Shown: positions 8,785 through 16,886 of the stretch, one piece after another
How positions within the stretch are numbered: position 1 is the stretch's first letter
Layout: each line of letters starts with the position of its first letter
Source: Pseudomonas delhiensis
Lineage (GTDB): Bacteria > Pseudomonadota > Gammaproteobacteria > Pseudomonadales > Pseudomonadaceae
DNA length: 64,000 bases
NCBI RefSeq assembly: GCF_900187975.1
Contig: NZ_FZPC01000019.1
Location: forward strand, 62,001-126,000
Reading direction: 5' to 3'
Program-made: the position numbers and the translations under genes
The notes under the pieces: generated by a model
Seen by the model: only the letters and a program-made list of their open reading frames with translations
Database searches by the model: none
Told to the model about the DNA's origin: nothing

Positions 8785-9069
8785 TGCAAGACCTCTATGG
8801 CGCGGCTTCGCCGGTGGCGTGCGCGCTCTCGTTGTGTCATCGGTTCATCGGGAAGCAAGGTTCGGGCCCGCCGGCAGGCGCCAGTGAGCGTCGAAGCGCC
8901 TCCAGGTGCCGCACCATAACCCAGCATGGCGCACTTTGCCGGTGCGCGCCTGCCCAGCTTTTTCATATACCCCGAAGACATATTTAATATTTTTCCTCCG
9001 CCGGGGCATGCGCGACCATCAGGGCACCACAGAACAAAACAATAATTGCTCGTGAGCAGGAGTGCCCTG
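8785..9069. promoter_or_regulatory. Divergent promoter region, LysR / aldehyde dehydrogenase
   Basis: 285 bases between divergent starts. An AT-rich patch at 8960-8995 stands out against the GC-rich surroundings and contains a direct repeat CATAT (8964-8968 and 8979-8983, spaced 15 bases) followed by TTTAATATTTTTC. This is the probable RNA polymerase / LysR binding zone for the aldehyde dehydrogenase. I could not define a unique LTTR T-N11-A box. Confidence 0.5.
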
Positions 9070-10560
9070 GTGTATCAACTCAGCGACTGGCAGCAGCGTG
9101 CAGCCCGCCAGACCTTCATCGACGCCGCCCTGATCGATGGCCGCCGCGTGGCCGCCGCCGACGGCGCCACCTTCGCTTCCATCGACCCGGCCACCAACCG
9201 CCTGCTGGCCAACGTCGCCGCCTGCGGCGCGGCCGAAGTCGACGCCGCCGTGCGCAGCGCCCGCCGCGCCTTCGAGCAGGGCCCCTGGGCGCGCATGGCG
9301 CCGCGCGAGCGCAAGGCCGTGCTGCTGAAGCTGGCCGAGCTGATGCTGGCCCACCGCGACGAGCTGGCCCTGCTGGACTCGCTGAACATGGGCAAGCCGG
9401 TGATGGACGCCTGGAACATCGACGTGCCCGGCGCCGCTGGCGTCTTCTCCTGGTACGCCGAGGCCCTGGACAAGCTCTACGACCAGGTCGCCCCCACCGC
9501 GTCCAGCGCCCTGGCCACCATCACCCGCGCGCCCCTGGGCGTGATCGGCGCCGTGGTGCCGTGGAACTTCCCCCTCGACATGGCCGCCTGGAAGCTGGCC
9601 CCGGCCCTGGCCGCCGGCAACTCGGTGGTGCTCAAGCCGGCCGAGCAGTCGCCGTTCTCCGCCCTGCGCCTGGCCGAGCTGGCCCTGGAGGCCGGCCTGC
9701 CCGAGGGCGTGCTGAACGTGGTGCCGGGCCTGGGCGAGCAGGCCGGCAAGGCCTTGGGCCTGCACCCGGACGTGGACTGCCTGGTGTTCACCGGCTCCAC
9801 CGAAGTGGGCAAGTACTTCATGCAGTATTCCGCCCAGTCCAACCTCAAGCAGGTGTGGCTGGAGTGTGGCGGCAAGAGCCCGAACCTCGTGTTCGCCGAT
9901 TGCCGCGACCTCGATCTTGCGGCTGAAAAAGCGGCATTCGGCATTTTCTTCAACCAGGGCGAGGTCTGCTCGGCCAACTCGCGGCTGCTGGTGGAGCGCT
10001 CCATCCACGACGAATTCGTCGAGCGCCTGATCGCCAAGGCCCGCGACTGGGCCCCGGGCGACCCGCTGGACCCGGCCAGCCGCGCCGGCGCCATCGTCGA
10101 CGCCAGGCAGACCGCCAGCATCCTGCGCTTCATCGAGGAAACCCGCGGCAGCTCCGCGACCCTGGCTTGCGGCGGCCGCCAGCTGAGCTTCAACGGCTCG
10201 GGCAACTTCATCGAGCCGACCATCTTCACGAATGTCGACCCGCAGCAGCGCCTGGCCCGCGAGGAGGTCTTCGGCCCGGTGCTGGCGGTGACCGCCTTCG
10301 ACAGCGAGGACGAGGCCCTGCGCCTGGCCAACGACAGCCCCTTCGGCCTGGCCGCCTCGGTGTGGAGCGACGACCTCAACCGCGCCCACCGCGTGGCCGG
10401 CCGGCTGAACGTCGGCACCGTGTCGGTGAACACCGTGGATGCCCTGGACCCGGCGATCCCCTTCGGCGGCGGCAAGCAGTCCGGCTTCGGCCGCGACCTG
10501 TCGCTGCATTCGTTCGACAAGTACACCCAGCTGAAAACCACCTGGTTCCAGCTGCGCTGA
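9070..10560 (+). CDS. Aldehyde dehydrogenase (PuuC/KauB-like)
   Basis: 496 residues from GTG 9070, chosen because AGGAG at 9058-9062 lies at correct spacing. An upstream TTG at 9046 would add eight residues and lacks a ribosome-binding site. ALDH superfamily hallmarks are present: PWNFPLDMAAWKLAPALAAG, cofactor loop FTGSTEVGK, general base in LECGGKSPN (about residue 265), catalytic Cys in GEVCSANSR (about 300) and EEVFGPVLAV. Similar to enzymes that oxidise gamma-glutamyl-aminobutyraldehyde or other aminoaldehydes produced during polyamine catabolism. First gene of a plus-strand catabolic cluster. The next gene makes the likely aldehyde substrate by transamination. Confidence 0.88.
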   Translation: MYQLSDWQQRAARQTFIDAALIDGRRVAAADGATFASIDPATNRLLANVAACGAAEVDAAVRSARRAFEQGPWARMAPRERKAVLLKLAELMLAHRDELALLDSLNMGKPVMDAWNIDVPGAAGVFSWYAEALDKLYDQVAPTASSALATITRAPLGVIGAVVPWNFPLDMAAWKLAPALAAGNSVVLKPAEQSPFSALRLAELALEAGLPEGVLNVVPGLGEQAGKALGLHPDVDCLVFTGSTEVGKYFMQYSAQSNLKQVWLECGGKSPNLVFADCRDLDLAAEKAAFGIFFNQGEVCSANSRLLVERSIHDEFVERLIAKARDWAPGDPLDPASRAGAIVDARQTASILRFIEETRGSSATLACGGRQLSFNGSGNFIEPTIFTNVDPQQRLAREEVFGPVLAVTAFDSEDEALRLANDSPFGLAASVWSDDLNRAHRVAGRLNVGTVSVNTVDALDPAIPFGGGKQSGFGRDLSLHSFDKYTQLKTTWFQLR

Positions 10561-10604
10561 GGGCAGGCGCAGGGCCGGCGGCGCACCGCCGGCCCGTCCT
10601 GCCC
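10561..10604 (+). other. Strong nested hairpin directly after the aldehyde dehydrogenase stop
   Basis: Starts at the base after the stop codon. Outer arms GGGCAGG (10561-10567) and CCTGCCC (10598-10604) enclose inner arms GGGCCGGCGG (10572-10581) and CCGCCGGCCC (10586-10595) with a CGCA tetraloop. There is no U tract, so it is more likely an mRNA processing/stabilising structure or attenuator than an intrinsic terminator. It separates the dehydrogenase from the aminotransferase (161-base gap). Confidence 0.6.
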
Positions 10605-10721
10605 CGGCGAACCGCTCGAGACGGCCGGTGAGACTGCCCAGGTAAGTCCGTCGCCCTCGATCCCCTGCCAACCCCTCAGGCCGGTTGCCGGAGCACCGCC
10701 GAGGGAACTAGGAGAAAGTCG

Positions 10722-12104
10722 ATGACCGACAACAGCAATGCGCAACGCGAGACCCGCGACTACCAGGCGGCTGACGCGGCCCACCACATCCACGCCTTCC
10801 TCGACCAGAAGGCGCTGAACGCCGAAGGCCCGCGGGTGATGGTGCGCGGCGAGGGCCTGTACCTGTGGGACAACGACGGCAACCGCTACCTGGACGGCAT
10901 GTCCGGCCTGTGGTGCACCCAGCTCGGCTACGGCCGCAAGGACCTGACCGCCGCGGCCAGCGCGCAGATGGACCAGCTGCCGTACTACAACATGTTCTTC
11001 CACACCACCCACCCGGCGGTGATCGAGCTGTCCGAGCTGCTCTTCAGCCTGCTGCCGGGCCACTACAGCCACGCCATCTACACCAACTCCGGCTCCGAAT
11101 CCAACGAGGTGCTGATCCGCACGGTGCGCCGCTACTGGCAGATCCTCGGCAAGCCGCAGAAGAAGATCATGATCGGCCGCTGGAACGGCTACCACGGCTC
11201 GACCCTGGCGGCCACCGCGCTGGGCGGCATGAAGTTCATGCACGAGATGGGCGGCATGATCCCGGATATCGCCCACATCGACGAGCCCTACTGGTTCGCC
11301 AACGGCGGCGACCTCACCCCCGGGGAATTCGGCCGCCGCTGCGCGCAGCAGCTGGAGGACAAGATCCTCGAGCTGGGCGCCGAGAACGTCGCCGGCTTCA
11401 TCGCCGAGCCCTTCCAGGGCGCCGGCGGCATGATCTTCCCGCCGGAGAGCTATTGGCCGGAAATCCAGCGCATCTGCCGCAAGTACGACGTGCTGCTGTG
11501 CGCCGACGAAGTGATCGGCGGCTTCGGCCGCACCGGCGAATGGATGGCCCACCAGCACTTCGGCTTCGAGCCGGACACCCTGTCCATCGCCAAGGGCCTG
11601 ACCAGCGGCTACATCCCCATGGGCGGCCTGGTGCTGAGCAAGCGCATCGCCGAGGTGCTGGTGGAGCAGGGCGGCGTGTTCGCCCACGGCCTGACCTATT
11701 CCGGCCACCCGGTGGCGGCGGCGGTGGCCGTGGCCAACCTCAAGGCGCTGCGCGACGAGGGCATCGTCACCCAGGTCAAGAACGACACCGGCCCCTACCT
11801 GCAGCAGTGCCTGCGCGAGGTGTTCGGCAACCACCCGCTGATCGGCGAGATCCAGGGCGCCGGCCTGGTGGCGGCGCTGCAGTTCGTGCAGGACAAGGCC
11901 ACCCGCAAGCGCTTCGACAACGAGAACGACCTGGCCTGGCGCTGCCGCACCATCGGCTTCGAGGAAGGCGTGATCATCCGCTCCACCCTCGGCCGCATGA
12001 TCATGGCCCCGGCCCTGGTGGCCGGCCGCGCCGAGCTGGACGAGCTGGTGGACAAGACGCGCATCGCGGTGGACCGCACCGGGAAGGAGATCGGCGTGCT
12101 CTAA
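10722..12104 (+). CDS. Class III aminotransferase (SpuC-like, putrescine/polyamine:pyruvate type)
   Basis: 460 residues. PLP-dependent fold type I, class III: WDNDGNRYLDGMSGLWC near the N-terminus, SGSESNEVLIRTVRRYW, the D of CADEVIGGFGRTG, and the Schiff-base Lys in SIAKGLTSGYIPMGG (about residue 290). Preceded by AGGAG (CTAGGAGAAAGTCG) at good spacing. Resembles SpuC/YgjG-type enzymes that transfer the amino group of putrescine or related amines to pyruvate, giving an aminoaldehyde for the upstream dehydrogenase. Substrate choice is inferred from the cluster, which also holds a polyamine-type binding protein and an acetylpolyamine amidohydrolase. Confidence 0.88.
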   Translation: MTDNSNAQRETRDYQAADAAHHIHAFLDQKALNAEGPRVMVRGEGLYLWDNDGNRYLDGMSGLWCTQLGYGRKDLTAAASAQMDQLPYYNMFFHTTHPAVIELSELLFSLLPGHYSHAIYTNSGSESNEVLIRTVRRYWQILGKPQKKIMIGRWNGYHGSTLAATALGGMKFMHEMGGMIPDIAHIDEPYWFANGGDLTPGEFGRRCAQQLEDKILELGAENVAGFIAEPFQGAGGMIFPPESYWPEIQRICRKYDVLLCADEVIGGFGRTGEWMAHQHFGFEPDTLSIAKGLTSGYIPMGGLVLSKRIAEVLVEQGGVFAHGLTYSGHPVAAAVAVANLKALRDEGIVTQVKNDTGPYLQQCLREVFGNHPLIGEIQGAGLVAALQFVQDKATRKRFDNENDLAWRCRTIGFEEGVIIRSTLGRMIMAPALVAGRAELDELVDKTRIAVDRTGKEIGVL

Positions 12105-12334
12105 GGCACGGCACGACCTTGCAGGAGCGAGCTTGCTCGCGAACGCTCTTTCACCGGGGCGATTCGCCAGCGGGCCCGGCTCCCGCGGTTCGCGGGCCAG
12201 CTCGCGCCAACGAAAAACGAACAACAACGCCGCGGGCCCATGCAGGCCCGCGCCGTGGAACCTTTTTGCCGCCCGTTCGGCAACTGCCCAGCAATCCAAA
12301 CCAACAACGCCAACCGGCTGTGGGAGTTCGTTCC
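12105..12334. other. Gap with REP half-site and GC hairpin
   Basis: Contains a REP variant at about 12120-12146 (GCAGGAGCGAGCTTGCTCGC) and a second hairpin near 12232-12252 (CCGCGGGCC...GGCCCGCG). The last bases give the ribosome-binding site GGGAG for the binding-protein gene. No further gene is seen. Confidence 0.6.
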
Positions 12335-13369
12335 ATGAAATCGTCCTTGCATTGCATCCTCGCCTGCGCGGTCCTCGCCGCCACCGGCGCCGCCCAGGCG
12401 CAGGATCTCACGGTGATCTCCTTCGGCGGCGCCACCAAGGCCGCCCAGGACAAGGCCTACTTCAAACCCTTCGATGCCAGCGGCGCCGGCAAGGTGGTCG
12501 CCGGCGAGTACAACGGCGAGATGGCCAAGGTGAAGGCCATGGTCGACGTCGGCAAGGTCACCTGGGACGTGGTCGAGGTGGAAAGCCCCGAACTGCTGCG
12601 CGGCTGCGACGAGGGCCTGTTCGAGCGCATCGACCCGGCCGCCATCGGCGACCAGTCGCAGTTCGTCCCCGGCACCTTCAGCGAGTGCGGCGTGGCCACC
12701 TACGTCTGGTCCATGGTCATGGCCTACGACAGCAAGCGCCTGGCCAAGGCGCCGACCTCCTGGGCGGACTTCTGGAACGTCAAGGAGTACCCGGGCAAGC
12801 GCGGCCTGCGCAAGGGCGCCAAGTACACCCTGGAAGTGGCCCTGCTGGCCGACGGCGTGAAACCCGAGGACCTGTACAAGGTGCTGGGCACCGCCGAGGG
12901 CGTCAGCCGCGCCTTCAGGAAGCTCGACGAGATCAAGCCCTACATCCAGTGGTGGGAAGCCGGCGCGCAACCGCCGCAGTGGCTGGCCGCCGGCGACGTG
13001 GTGATGAGCGCCGCCTACAACGGCCGCATCGCCGCCGCGCAGAAGGAAGGCGTGCCGCTGGCCATCGTCTGGCCGGGCAGCCTCTACGACCCGGAATACT
13101 GGGCGGTGGTCAAGGGCACGCCGAACAAGGCCCTGGCCGAGAAGTTCATCGCCTTCGCCAGCCAGCCGCAGACGCAGAAGGTGTTCTCCGAGAACATCCC
13201 CTACGGCCCGGTGCACAAGGGCACCCTGGCACTGCTGCCGGCCGACGTCCAGGCCGCCCTGCCCACCGCCCCGGCCAACCTGCAGGGCGCCCGCTCGGTG
13301 GACTCGGCCTTCTGGGTCGACCACGGCGAGGAACTGGAACTGCGCTTCAACGCCTGGGCGGCCCGCTGA
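12335..13369 (+). CDS. Periplasmic polyamine-type ABC substrate-binding protein (orphan)
   Basis: 344 residues. A Sec signal peptide (MKSSLHCILACAVLAATGAA, cleavage near AQA) precedes a PotD/SpuD-type bilobal binding protein: DLTVISFGGATKAAQ at the mature N-terminus, VTWDVVEVES and IQWWEAGAQPPQWLAAGDVV in the ligand-binding region. The family binds putrescine, spermidine or related cations in the periplasm. No ABC permease or ATPase is nearby. The next gene is instead an NCS1 permease, so the protein either serves an ABC transporter elsewhere or a sensory role. Confidence 0.85.
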   Translation: MKSSLHCILACAVLAATGAAQAQDLTVISFGGATKAAQDKAYFKPFDASGAGKVVAGEYNGEMAKVKAMVDVGKVTWDVVEVESPELLRGCDEGLFERIDPAAIGDQSQFVPGTFSECGVATYVWSMVMAYDSKRLAKAPTSWADFWNVKEYPGKRGLRKGAKYTLEVALLADGVKPEDLYKVLGTAEGVSRAFRKLDEIKPYIQWWEAGAQPPQWLAAGDVVMSAAYNGRIAAAQKEGVPLAIVWPGSLYDPEYWAVVKGTPNKALAEKFIAFASQPQTQKVFSENIPYGPVHKGTLALLPADVQAALPTAPANLQGARSVDSAFWVDHGEELELRFNAWAAR

Positions 13370-13430
13370 GGCCCCCGGCCAACCCGAGTGCCCGGCGTGC
13401 CGGGCACCGCCTTGCCTTGCGAGAACCACA

Positions 13431-14822
13431 ATGACAACGACGCAAACCCCGGCGGCGACCCTGGAGCTGAGCACCATCCAGCCCATCGCCCGGCACGAAC
13501 GCCACGGCCGCGCCCGCGACCTCTTCACCATCTGGTTCGGCAGCAACATCATGCTGCTCACCGTGGTCACGGGGGCGCTGGCCGTCACCGTGTTCCAGCT
13601 GTCCTTCGTCGCCGCGCTGCTGGCGCTGGTGCTGGGCAACCTGGTCGGCGGGGTGTTCATGGCCCTGCACTCGGCCCAGGGCCCGCAGCTGGGCGTGCCG
13701 CAGATGGTGCAGACGCGCGGCCAGTTCGGCTCCTTCGGCTCGTTGCTGGTGGTGGCCCTGGTGGTGATCATGTACCTGGGCTTCTTCGCCTCCAACCTGG
13801 TGCTCGGCGGCCAGACGCTGCACGCACGCTTCCCGGCCGTGGCCACCAACGCCGGCATCCTGCTGGTGGGCGCGGTCAGCGTCGTCGCCACCGTCTTCGG
13901 CTATCGCCTGATCCACGGCTATACCCGGCTGATGTCCTGGCTGTCCGGCGCGGTGCTGCTGGTCAGCTTCGCCTGGGTGCTGTTCATCCACGGCCTGCCG
14001 GCGGATTTCCTGCAGCGCAACGGCTTCAACCTGCCGGGCTTCCTCGGCGCGCTGTCGATCGCCGCGCTCTGGCAGCTGGCCTACGCCCCCTACGTTTCCG
14101 ACTACTCGCGCTACATGCCGCAGGACACCGGCGCGCGCACCGCGTTCTGGTCCAGCTACTGGGGCTGCTGCCTGGGCTCGATCCTGCCCATGCTCCTGGG
14201 CGTGATCGTCGGCCTGTGCCTGGACGGCGGCGACGTGGTCGCCGGGCTGATCGGCATGACAGGCGGCTTCAGCGCCGTGCTGGTGGCGGTGTTCTCCATC
14301 GGCATCGCCGCCACCAATGCGATGAACCTGTACTGCGGCACGCTCTCGGCGATCACCGTCGGCCAGACGCTGATCCCGGCCTGGGTGGCCGGCGCCGGCT
14401 GGCGCGCGCTGATCGCCCTGAGCCTGTTCGGCGGCTCGCTGGCCATCGCCCTGCTCGGCCAGGACAACTTCATGGCCAACTACACCAACTTCATCCTCCT
14501 GCTGCTCTACGTGCTGGTGCCCTGGAGCGCGATCAACCTGGTCGACTACTACCTGGTCGCCCACGGCCAGTACGACGTGCTGTCGTTCTTCCGCCGCGAC
14601 GGCGGCATCTACGGCACCTTCAACTGGACCGCGGTGAACTGCTACGTGCTGGGCATCCTGGTGCAGGTGCCGTTCATGTCCACCGAGCTGTACACCGGGG
14701 TGGTGGCGCGCGCCATGAACGGCGCCGACATCTCCTGGATCGTCGGCCTGGGCGTGGTCTCGCCGGTCTACTGGGCGTTCAGCCGCAAGCGCCAGCGCAC
14801 CCTGGCGGAGGCCCGCGCATGA
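13431..14822 (+). CDS. NCS1 (cytosine/purine permease-type) transporter
   Basis: 463 residues with about twelve membrane spans. The family pattern is visible in WFGSNIMLLTVVTGALAV (span 1), VGGVFMALHSAQGPQLGVPQ (re-entrant segment) and APYVSDYSRYMP. NCS1 carriers normally import nucleobases, hydantoins or related small molecules. Here the gene overlaps the acetylpolyamine amidohydrolase by ATGA and follows a polyamine-type binding protein, so an N-acetylated amine or other polyamine derivative is the contextual guess. A nucleobase substrate cannot be excluded from sequence alone. Confidence 0.82.
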   Translation: MTTTQTPAATLELSTIQPIARHERHGRARDLFTIWFGSNIMLLTVVTGALAVTVFQLSFVAALLALVLGNLVGGVFMALHSAQGPQLGVPQMVQTRGQFGSFGSLLVVALVVIMYLGFFASNLVLGGQTLHARFPAVATNAGILLVGAVSVVATVFGYRLIHGYTRLMSWLSGAVLLVSFAWVLFIHGLPADFLQRNGFNLPGFLGALSIAALWQLAYAPYVSDYSRYMPQDTGARTAFWSSYWGCCLGSILPMLLGVIVGLCLDGGDVVAGLIGMTGGFSAVLVAVFSIGIAATNAMNLYCGTLSAITVGQTLIPAWVAGAGWRALIALSLFGGSLAIALLGQDNFMANYTNFILLLLYVLVPWSAINLVDYYLVAHGQYDVLSFFRRDGGIYGTFNWTAVNCYVLGILVQVPFMSTELYTGVVARAMNGADISWIVGLGVVSPVYWAFSRKRQRTLAEARA

Positions 14823-15931
14823 GCCGCCGGACCGGATTCTTCTTCGACGAACGCTGCTTCTGGCACGCCGCCGGGCTGCACGCGCTGATTCTCCCGGTGG
14901 GCGGCTGGCTGCAGCCGCCGGCCGGCAGCGGCCACGCCGAGTCGGCGGAGAGCAAGCGGCGGCTGAAAAGCCTGATGGACGTCTCGGGCCTGAGCGCGAA
15001 ACTCAAGCTTTCCAGCGCGCCGCTGGCCAGCGAGGAAGACCTGCTGCGCGTCCACCCGCTGGACTACCTGCAACGCTTCAAGGCCATGAGCGACGCCGGC
15101 CACGGCGAGCTGGGCGAGGAGGCCATGGTCGGCCCCGGCACCTACGAGATCGCCCGGCAGTCCGCCGGACTGGCCATCGCCGCGGTGGACGCGGTGCTCA
15201 GCGGCGAACTGGACAACGCCTACGCGCTGTCGCGGCCGCCGGGCCACCATTGCCTGGCCGACCGCGGCATGGGCTTCTGCTACCTGGCCAACATCGCCGT
15301 GGCTGTGGAGGCGGCGAAGGCGCGCCACGGCATCCGGCGCGTCGCCGTGCTGGACTGGGACGTGCACCACGGCAACGGCACCCAGTCGATCTTCTATGGC
15401 CGCGACGACGTGCTGACCCTGTCGATCCACCAGGCCGACTGCTTCCCGGTGGGCTCCGGCGCCGTGGAAGAGCAGGGCGAAGGCGCCGGCCTGGGCGCCA
15501 ACGTCAACGTCCCGCTGTACCCCGGCAGCGGCGACGACGCCTATCGCCACGCCATGCAGCGCATCATAGTGCCGGCCCTGGAGCGCTTCCGCCCGGAGCT
15601 GATCGTGGTGGCCTGCGGCTTCGACGCCAACGGCGTGGACCCGCTGGCGCGCATGCTCGCCCACAGCGAGACCTTCCGCGCCCTCACCCGCAGCGTGCGC
15701 GAGGCCGCCGAGCGCTTGTGCGAGGGGCGCCTGGTGCTGGTCCACGAGGGCGGCTACGCCGAAGCCTACGTGCCCTTCTGCGGCCACGCGGTGATCGAGG
15801 AACTGGCCGGGGTGGCCACCGAGGTGGTCGACCCCTTCCTGCCGATGCTCGAAGGCCAGCAGCCGGACGCGGATTTCCGCGCCTTCCAGCGCCAGGCCAT
15901 CGAGCGCATGGCGCAGAAGCTGGGCCTGTAG
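14819..15931 (+). CDS. Acetylpolyamine amidohydrolase (class II histone-deacetylase family)
   Basis: 370 residues. HDAC/AphA-type zinc hydrolase: tandem catalytic histidines in SRPPGHHCLADRGMGFC (about residues 142-143), metal ligands in AVLDWDVHHGNGTQSIFY (about 179-183), a second ligand Asp in VACGFDANGVDPLARM, and the catalytic-Tyr loop HEGGYAEAYVP (about 313). Predicted to deacetylate N-acetylputrescine/cadaverine-type substrates and release amines for the upstream aminotransferase. Start overlaps the permease stop (ATGA), so the two are translationally coupled. P. aeruginosa has comparable genes (PA1409, PA0321) beside binding-protein genes. I did not compare them directly. Confidence 0.88.
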   Translation: MSRRTGFFFDERCFWHAAGLHALILPVGGWLQPPAGSGHAESAESKRRLKSLMDVSGLSAKLKLSSAPLASEEDLLRVHPLDYLQRFKAMSDAGHGELGEEAMVGPGTYEIARQSAGLAIAAVDAVLSGELDNAYALSRPPGHHCLADRGMGFCYLANIAVAVEAAKARHGIRRVAVLDWDVHHGNGTQSIFYGRDDVLTLSIHQADCFPVGSGAVEEQGEGAGLGANVNVPLYPGSGDDAYRHAMQRIIVPALERFRPELIVVACGFDANGVDPLARMLAHSETFRALTRSVREAAERLCEGRLVLVHEGGYAEAYVPFCGHAVIEELAGVATEVVDPFLPMLEGQQPDADFRAFQRQAIERMAQKLGL

Positions 15932-15938
15932 GCCGGCA

Positions 15939-16511
15939 TCAGGCCTGCGGCAGCGTGCCCGGGCGGACGTAGGCCAGCGCGTGTGCGACGTAATCGGCCT
16001 TGCCCAGCTCGACGCCCAGGCTGCGCAGGATGGCGTAGGCGGTGATGCAGTGGAAATAGAACTGCGGGAACGACCAGTCGCGGGCGTACTGCTCGCTGTC
16101 CATGTCGAAGACGATGCCGTTGGGCAGGTCGAGCGCGATCGGCGCCTCGGGCCGGCCATCGAGCGCATCGCCGGGCAGGTCGGCGAGCGCTGCCAGCGCC
16201 TCGGCTATGCAGGCCCGGGCCTCGGCCAGGGTGCCCGGCCGCTCGTTCGACGCCCAGCCGTCGTTGCGCACCTGCAGCCACGCCTGCGGAACGGCCAGGC
16301 CGCGTAGGCGGTAGGCCGGCTCCAGCGCCTGGAAGCAGGCGAAACGCACCTGCGCGGCCAGCGGGTACATGTCCGGCGCCAGGCGTTGCGCCATCAGCCC
16401 GTCGACGTCGTTGCCGGCGGCGCTTTCATGGGCGGCGGCCTTGTCGAGCCATTGCGAGAGGTTCGTGAGCATGTGGGTGAACGAGGGGACGAGAAGGCTG
16501 GTCAGCGACAT
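15939..16511 (-). CDS. DUF1993 family protein
   Basis: 190 residues. Helical DinB-like protein of the DUF1993 family, recognised by LVPSFTHMLTNLSQWLDKAA at the N-terminus and by DWSFPQFYFHCITAYAILRS near the C-terminus with conserved aromatic and His residues. Function unknown. Converges on the amidohydrolase gene with only seven bases between stops. A GGAG ribosome-binding site precedes the ATG. Confidence 0.8.
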   Translation of the reverse strand: MSLTSLLVPSFTHMLTNLSQWLDKAAAHESAAGNDVDGLMAQRLAPDMYPLAAQVRFACFQALEPAYRLRGLAVPQAWLQVRNDGWASNERPGTLAEARACIAEALAALADLPGDALDGRPEAPIALDLPNGIVFDMDSEQYARDWSFPQFYFHCITAYAILRSLGVELGKADYVAHALAYVRPGTLPQA

Positions 16512-16595
16512 GGCGGGCTCCGGGAAAGGGGAGCCGTCAGCTTAGTCCGGACTCGCCGGCCGTGCTGCTCCTACCTTATTGGGGGCACGGCTTCT

Positions 16596-16662
16596 CGTAG
16601 GAGCGAGCTTGCTCGCGAACCGCATGGCACCGCGTTTGTTCGCGAGCAAGCTCGCTCCTACG
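16596..16662. repeat. Inverted REP pair (BIME-like)
   Basis: A perfect 25-base inverted repeat, CGTAGGAGCGAGCTTGCTCG plus CGAAC at 16596-16620 and its complement at 16638-16662, around a 17-base loop. Each arm also contains a small internal palindrome (GCGAGCTTGCTCGC). The rest of the 16512-16886 gap holds a second hairpin family (CCCTCTCCCTCCGGGAGAGG, about 16740-16759) and the fdhA terminator. Confidence 0.85.
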
Positions 16663-16810
16663 AAGAGCATGCGGCTCGTGCCGGCTGTGGGTCCTTTGTC
16701 TCCGGCTGACTCCAGCCTCCCCGCACACGCCGAGCGGTCCCCTCTCCCTCCGGGAGAGGGTTAGGTCGAGGGGGCCGTTGAGGTACGGGGTGTCCCTGTA
16801 GGCGCGGCGC

Positions 16811-16835
16811 AAAAAAAGGGAGCCCGAAGGCTCCC
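16811..16835 (-). terminator. Intrinsic terminator of the sarcosine/fdhA operon
   Basis: On the minus strand: GGGAGCC, tetraloop TTCG, GGCTCCC, then seven T residues, 52 bases downstream of the fdhA stop. A textbook Rho-independent terminator at the end of the minus-strand operon. Confidence 0.9.
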
Positions 16836-16886
16836 CTGGAGAGAAACCGCGGCGGGGGACGCCGCGGTCGGAGCGCTGGCCGCGGG

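Noticed and set aside
9477-12299. 940-codon minus-strand frame across the aldehyde dehydrogenase and aminotransferase
   Set aside because: Antisense shadow of two well-supported enzymes, spanning their intergenic hairpin.
10865-12334. Plus-strand frame fused upstream of the periplasmic binding protein
   Set aside because: It is an out-of-frame reading of the aminotransferase. The real gene starts at 12335 with a signal peptide and ribosome-binding site.
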